The notes under the pieces: generated by a model
Seen by the model: only the letters and a program-made list of their open reading frames with translations
Told to the model about the DNA's origin: nothing
Databases searched by the model: none
Made by a program: the position numbers and the translations under genes
Shown here: positions 6,983-12,318 of the stretch, one piece after another
How the letters are laid out: every line of letters starts with the position of its first letter
Numbering within the stretch: position 1 is the stretch's first letter
Source of the DNA: AC-69 sp036519575
GTDB taxonomy: Bacteria > Actinomycetota > UBA4738 > HRBIN12
Length of the DNA: 12,318 nt
Assembly: GCA_036519575.1 (NCBI GenBank)
Contig: DATDKZ010000135.1
Coordinates: 1 to 12,318 of the forward strand
Direction: 5' to 3'

Positions 6983-8971
6983 CTATTTCACGACCACCTG
7001 CCCGCTCATCGTCGGATGGACATCGCAATGGAAGTAGTCGGTGCCCGACTCCAGCGCCGGGATCGTGTAGGTGACCTTGTCCGGGCCCGTCACCACGTCC
7101 CCACGGAAGAGCGGGCTGGTCAACTCGGTCGAGCTCGGGTAGATGGCGATGTTGTGCTGGATCCCTGCGTCGTCATTGCTGAAGGTGATCGTGGACTTCG
7201 TGCCCGCCGTCAGGGTGATGGTGCCCGTGTCGAACGCCAGCCCCTGCGCCGTCACTTCCGTCGTCGTGGCTGCGCCTCCGCCTCCGCCTCCTCCGCCTCC
7301 CGAACCACCGCCCGCGGAGCCCCCGCCGCCGGCGGTGCCGCCACCGCCGCTCACCCGGAGCGTGCCGTTCATCTGGGTCGGGTGCACGTCGCAGTGGAAG
7401 TAGTACTCGCCCGACTTCAACGCGGGCACCTTGTAGTCGGCGGTTGCCGGGCCGGTGATGATCTGCCCTTGCTCGATGGGGTGGGTGAGGTCCGTCGCGC
7501 TGGGATAGACCGACACGTTGTGCTGAATCCCGCTGTCCTTGTTATCGAAGGCGATGGTGAACGGCGCGCTTGCGGGGGCTTCCATGCAGTTGGTGTCGTA
7601 GGCGATGCCCTGGGCCACGATGTCCACCACTCCGTTCGATGCCTTCGTGCACTCAGTCGTCGGCGGGGTGGTGGTCTGCGCGGCGGAGGGAGTCGGGCTG
7701 GGGACCGCGAGGTCCAGCCCGCTCACTTCAGCGTAGGTCCCAAGCAACAGGTCCTGCGACGTCTCGGCATACCAGGCAACGTAGACGGCCGAGCCGTCGG
7801 ACGTCGCGGCCACGGCTGGCAGGATGCCGCCGTTCGTGCCCTGCAGCTCGATCGGATCGAACCTCCCGTCGGTGGCCGAGGCCAGGCGCACGCTGTCGGT
7901 GCCTGGGTCGTACCAGGTGACGTACACCTGGCCGTTGTCGTTCGCGGCGATCCCCGTCGAGCGCCCGGCGAGGTTGGCCCCCGTGCCCACATCGGCCACG
8001 GTGCCGGCCTGCCACGAGATCCCGTCCTTCGACGTGGCCGCGTGCACCTGGTCGCCCGCGTAATACGAGACGTGGATGGTTCCGTCCTTCCCGGTGGTCG
8101 CTGACAGCCCGTAGCCGTCGGCGCCGGACTCGACGGTCGAGAAGGCCCAGCCTCCCTCCTCACCTCCGCCCAGCTCCGCCGCATACACGCTCGATCCGTT
8201 CGAGTACACCACAACGGGCTGGCCGGAGGCGGAGATGGTGGTGGCGACCCGGTACGGTTGCGACGGACCAGACCTCCGCGGGATCGTGTTCAGCACATCG
8301 GTCTTCCACGCCCCGGCGACCATCGTCTTCACCGTGAGCTCTTGGCCCCGGGGTGTGGCAAGGATGAACGCCACCCACGGCGTTCCTGACGGTGTCACGG
8401 CCAGGGCCGGAGATCCAAGCGGCCCCGCCCGCTCGAGGCGGGGCTTCATGGGCTGTAGCAGCGTGGCGGCGAATGCTGTGTCCGCGCTCTGCGCGTACCA
8501 GAGGCCCGTATCGGCGGCCCAAGCCACGTGGAATCCCCCCGACGCATCGATGGCCAGCGAGGTCCCGTTCACGTTCTGCGGCGTGATGGACTTCACCGGA
8601 GCCACCGTGGCCGGACCGAACGGCACGCTGACGTTGGGGATGGGGGCCTGCATGGCCACCGCCCCCCGCGTCCAGATGCCATCCTTCGTGCTGGCCAACA
8701 GGACGGCGGGAAGCGAGGGCGCGCCGATCGGACGGGTGGGCGCGATCTCTCCCTCCTTCAGCTCCGGTAGGAACCCGAAGTATGAGATGTACGGCGTGCC
8801 CTGGGCGTCCACCGCGGCGGATGAGCCAAGGCCCACGTCGTCCACGAAGTCGGCGACCTGCGGGACGAACTGCTTACCGGAACCGAAGGTGACGCTCGGC
8901 GGGGTCGGGGTGGCACACGCCGCCGCCATGATCGTGAGGACGAAGACGGCCGGAAGGACCTTCCTGGACAT
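6983..8971 (-). CDS. predicted lipoprotein: seven-repeat propeller-like region plus two tandem cupredoxin domains
   Basis: Function unrecognised; the architecture suggests an exported copper protein. The 662 residues begin with a basic MSRK and a hydrophobic stretch ending AAAC (C19), a plausible but non-ideal lipobox. Residues 48-412 hold seven repeats of the form A-x-D-x-x-G-x-x-(Y/H)-V-x-W/Y-Y, at about 51, 138, 189, 243, 288, 338 and 384. They resemble sialidase/BNR-type beta-propeller blades. After a Pro/Thr linker (421-439) comes cupredoxin 1 (about 440-541), then a Gly-rich linker (542-568) and cupredoxin 2 (about 570-662). Each cupredoxin has a full type-1 copper ligand set: H484/C527/H530/M534 and H606/C649/H652/M655. 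C441 and C462 in domain 1 may form a disulfide. The ATG at 8971 is preferred because it directly precedes the basic signal region; a TTG 21 bases upstream is the alternative. The protein could be an electron carrier, copper carrier or sensor. Domain calls are firm; the role is unknown. Confidence 0.85.
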   Translation of the reverse strand: MSRKVLPAVFVLTIMAAACATPTPPSVTFGSGKQFVPQVADFVDDVGLGSSAAVDAQGTPYISYFGFLPELKEGEIAPTRPIGAPSLPAVLLASTKDGIWTRGAVAMQAPIPNVSVPFGPATVAPVKSITPQNVNGTSLAIDASGGFHVAWAADTGLWYAQSADTAFAATLLQPMKPRLERAGPLGSPALAVTPSGTPWVAFILATPRGQELTVKTMVAGAWKTDVLNTIPRRSGPSQPYRVATTISASGQPVVVYSNGSSVYAAELGGGEEGGWAFSTVESGADGYGLSATTGKDGTIHVSYYAGDQVHAATSKDGISWQAGTVADVGTGANLAGRSTGIAANDNGQVYVTWYDPGTDSVRLASATDGRFDPIELQGTNGGILPAVAATSDGSAVYVAWYAETSQDLLLGTYAEVSGLDLAVPSPTPSAAQTTTPPTTECTKASNGVVDIVAQGIAYDTNCMEAPASAPFTIAFDNKDSGIQHNVSVYPSATDLTHPIEQGQIITGPATADYKVPALKSGEYYFHCDVHPTQMNGTLRVSGGGGTAGGGGSAGGGSGGGGGGGGGAATTTEVTAQGLAFDTGTITLTAGTKSTITFSNDDAGIQHNIAIYPSSTELTSPLFRGDVVTGPDKVTYTIPALESGTDYFHCDVHPTMSGQVVVK
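6986..7264 (-). repeat. second copy of an internal duplication (C-terminal cupredoxin domain)
   Basis: Encodes the domain from about residue 570 to the end. It aligns with 7349-7654 at protein and DNA level. Shared runs include AQG-(L/I)-A-(F/Y)-DT, (D)-x-GIQHN and YFHCDVHPT. The copies have diverged, so the duplication is old or kept under protein-level constraint. Confidence 0.8.
7268..7348 (-). repeat. low-complexity poly-glycine linker coding repeat
   Basis: Encodes 27 residues, nearly all Gly with a few Ser, Ala and Thr, between the two cupredoxin domains. On the plus strand it reads as CCN/CTCC-type repeats. This tract is prone to replication slippage, so its length may vary between strains. 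Confidence 0.85.
7349..7654 (-). repeat. first copy of the internal duplication (cupredoxin domain 1)
   Basis: Encodes about residues 440-541. Compared with the second copy it has two extra cysteines near its start (C441, C462). Its copper loop is also one residue longer between the His and Met ligands (HPTQM instead of HPTM). Confidence 0.8.
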
Positions 8972-8982
8972 GAGCGCGGGCC

Positions 8983-8988
8983 ATGCTA
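8983..8988 (-). promoter_or_regulatory. candidate -10 element for the cupredoxin lipoprotein gene
   Basis: TAGCAT on the minus strand lies in the 45-base gap after the uvrA stop, 11 bases before the ATG. It predicts a leader of only about 5 bases, nearly leaderless, and no Shine-Dalgarno is present. No -35 is seen. The gene could instead be read through from uvrA. Confidence 0.35.
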
Positions 8989-9016
8989 GCAAGCCCGGCT
9001 GGTACGCGCGCCCGGG

Positions 9017-11884
<2,868 letters not shown>

Positions 11885-11890
11885 GGGGAG

Positions 11891-11896
11891 ATTGTA
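11891..11896 (-). promoter_or_regulatory. -10 element of uvrA, predicted leaderless start
   Basis: TACAAT on the minus strand is one base from the TATAAT consensus. It is followed by CTCCCC and then the GTG of uvrA, so the expected transcription start coincides with the start codon. No -35 at normal spacing and no GAAC-N4-GTTC LexA box are seen in the 91-base intergenic region. Confidence 0.6.
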
Positions 11897-11963
11897 GTGG
11901 CGGCCCCGACAAGGCCCCGCCGTGCCTGGCCACCGACCCTCGGGCGGGGAGGCGACCTCGCGG

Positions 11964-11969
11964 TAGGCT
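11964..11969 (+). promoter_or_regulatory. -10 element of the small divergent gene, predicted leaderless start
   Basis: TAGGCT is followed by GACCCC and then GTG at 11976, the same 6-base spacing as at uvrA and uvrC. It faces the uvrA promoter back-to-back, with about 91 bases between predicted start sites. No -35 is recognised. Confidence 0.5.
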
Positions 11970-11975
11970 GACCCC

Positions 11976-12278
11976 GTGACCGAGCGAGCCAAGCTGGAGA
12001 GACTGTCCTCGGCCGAACTGCACGACAGGGCCACCCGGCTGGCTTGGCGGCGACTCGACGTGGGGTTCCTGTGGGACCTGCTGAAGACGATCCCCGAGGC
12101 CCGGGCGGCCATCGGAGACGAGGAGCGGAGCGAGACCGACATCATGCGGCCGCTGGCCCTCCTGAACGACCTCGTCGACGCCGACCGCGGCACCCTTGCC
12201 GACGCCCTCCGCCCGCTGTACATCGCATATCTGGAGAAGCACGAGGGGCGCGACGACGGAGCCGAAGGAGACACCTGA
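11976..12278 (+). CDS. conserved-looking hypothetical protein divergent from uvrA
   Basis: 100 residues; I do not recognise a named family, though it resembles small uncharacterised actinobacterial proteins. The composition is that of a soluble, highly charged, mostly helical protein. There are no signal peptide, membrane segment, Cys pairs or nucleotide-binding motif. Notable segments are SSAELHDRATRLAWRRLDVGFLWDLLK (two shorter pieces: SSAELHDRATRLAW and RRLDVGFLWDLLK), then DIMRPLALLNDLVDA and ALRPLYIAYLEKH. These suggest three or four helices. The tail (GRDDGAEGD) is acidic and probably disordered. The GTG start is supported by the -10 hexamer 6 bases upstream. It shares a divergent promoter region with uvrA, but a repair role is not shown. 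It ends just after AAGGAG (12265-12270), which may be the ribosome site of a following gene. Confidence 0.75.
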   Translation: MTERAKLERLSSAELHDRATRLAWRRLDVGFLWDLLKTIPEARAAIGDEERSETDIMRPLALLNDLVDADRGTLADALRPLYIAYLEKHEGRDDGAEGDT

Positions 12279-12318
12279 CGGACCCCGATGTGAATGGGCG
12301 ATCTCAGGGCGTGGACCC
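12275..12318 (+). CDS. possible 5' end of a downstream gene, cut by the window edge
   Basis: An open frame reads TDPDVNGRSQGVD after a CTG at 12275, which overlaps the previous stop as CTGA. AAGGAG ends 4 bases before the CTG. A GTG in the same frame at 12290 is the alternative start, but it lies 19 bases from that ribosome site. Only about 14 codons are visible, so the product cannot be named and the frame may not be real. Confidence 0.3.
   Translation, partial: MTDPDVNGRSQGVD

Noticed and set aside
7268..7348. CRISPR or intergenic tandem repeat
   Set aside because: The repetitive DNA is the in-frame Gly-linker codons inside a continuous coding region, with no spacer-repeat structure.
5239..8104. 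Plus-strand frames of 611 and 403 codons opposite uvrC and the cupredoxin gene
   Set aside because: Composition-driven shadows. The minus-strand genes explain all conserved motifs.
8972..8992. TTG start for the cupredoxin gene, 21 bases upstream of the ATG
   Set aside because: It would place MLAWPAL before the basic signal-peptide start and lies upstream of, or within, the candidate -10. ATG at 8971 is the better choice.
8989..9016. Terminator after uvrA
   Set aside because: Only a 5-base CCCGG/CCGGG pairing with a long loop and no U-tract is present, too weak to call.
11885..11975. SOS (LexA) box for uvrA or the divergent gene
   Set aside because: No GAAC-N4-GTTC-like sequence was found here or upstream of uvrC.
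11885..12274. N-terminal extension of the uvrA frame by about 130 residues
   Set aside because: The extra sequence is Ser/Arg-rich, overlaps the divergent gene and is not UvrA-like. The family N-terminus and -10 spacing support GTG at 11884.

Overview
The window is about 12.3 kb of very GC-rich, almost fully coding bacterial DNA. Nearly all genes are on the minus strand. The longest non-coding stretch is about 100 bases, and no RNA gene, mobile element or CRISPR array is visible. The best guess for the host is an actinobacterium (Actinomycetota), probably from a poorly characterised lineage. Three things support this: the uvrC-rapZ-gap-pgk-tpiA gene order, a RapZ with the actinobacterial-style P-loop in which Arg replaces the Walker Lys, and GTG-started genes that look leaderless. 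The assignment is an inference from sequence alone.

Right end (about 9.0-12.3 kb): uvrA (damage-recognition ATPase of nucleotide excision repair) is transcribed leftwards. A 91-base intergenic region separates it from a divergent, unrecognised 100-residue gene transcribed rightwards. Both genes have a TANNNT -10 hexamer exactly 6 bases before a GTG start, which predicts leaderless mRNAs. A further gene may begin at the extreme right edge.

Middle (about 5.0-9.0 kb): downstream of uvrA is a predicted lipoprotein. It has a seven-repeat, propeller-like N-terminal region and two tandem type-1-copper (cupredoxin) domains joined by a poly-glycine linker. Next come uvrC (the dual-incision nuclease), again with the leaderless signature, and rapZ, whose ATG overlaps the uvrC stop codon.

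Left end (1 to about 4.0 kb): a lower-glycolysis operon, gap-pgk-tpiA-apgM. The reading frames overlap by 4 bases at gap/pgk and pgk/tpiA, and tpiA and apgM are 9 bases apart. The last gene, cut by the window edge, encodes an archaeal-type cofactor-independent phosphoglycerate mutase. Unlike the repair genes, gap has a strong Shine-Dalgarno and a short leader behind a candidate promoter. The yvcK and whiA genes that usually lie between rapZ and gap in actinobacteria are absent.

Together the window holds two of the three UvrABC subunits (uvrB is not here), a regulatory P-loop protein, four consecutive lower-glycolysis enzymes and one unusual copper-protein candidate. The most distinctive items are the repeated leaderless start architecture, the propeller/double-cupredoxin lipoprotein, and the altered rapZ-gap junction. 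No clearly new multi-gene system is evident.
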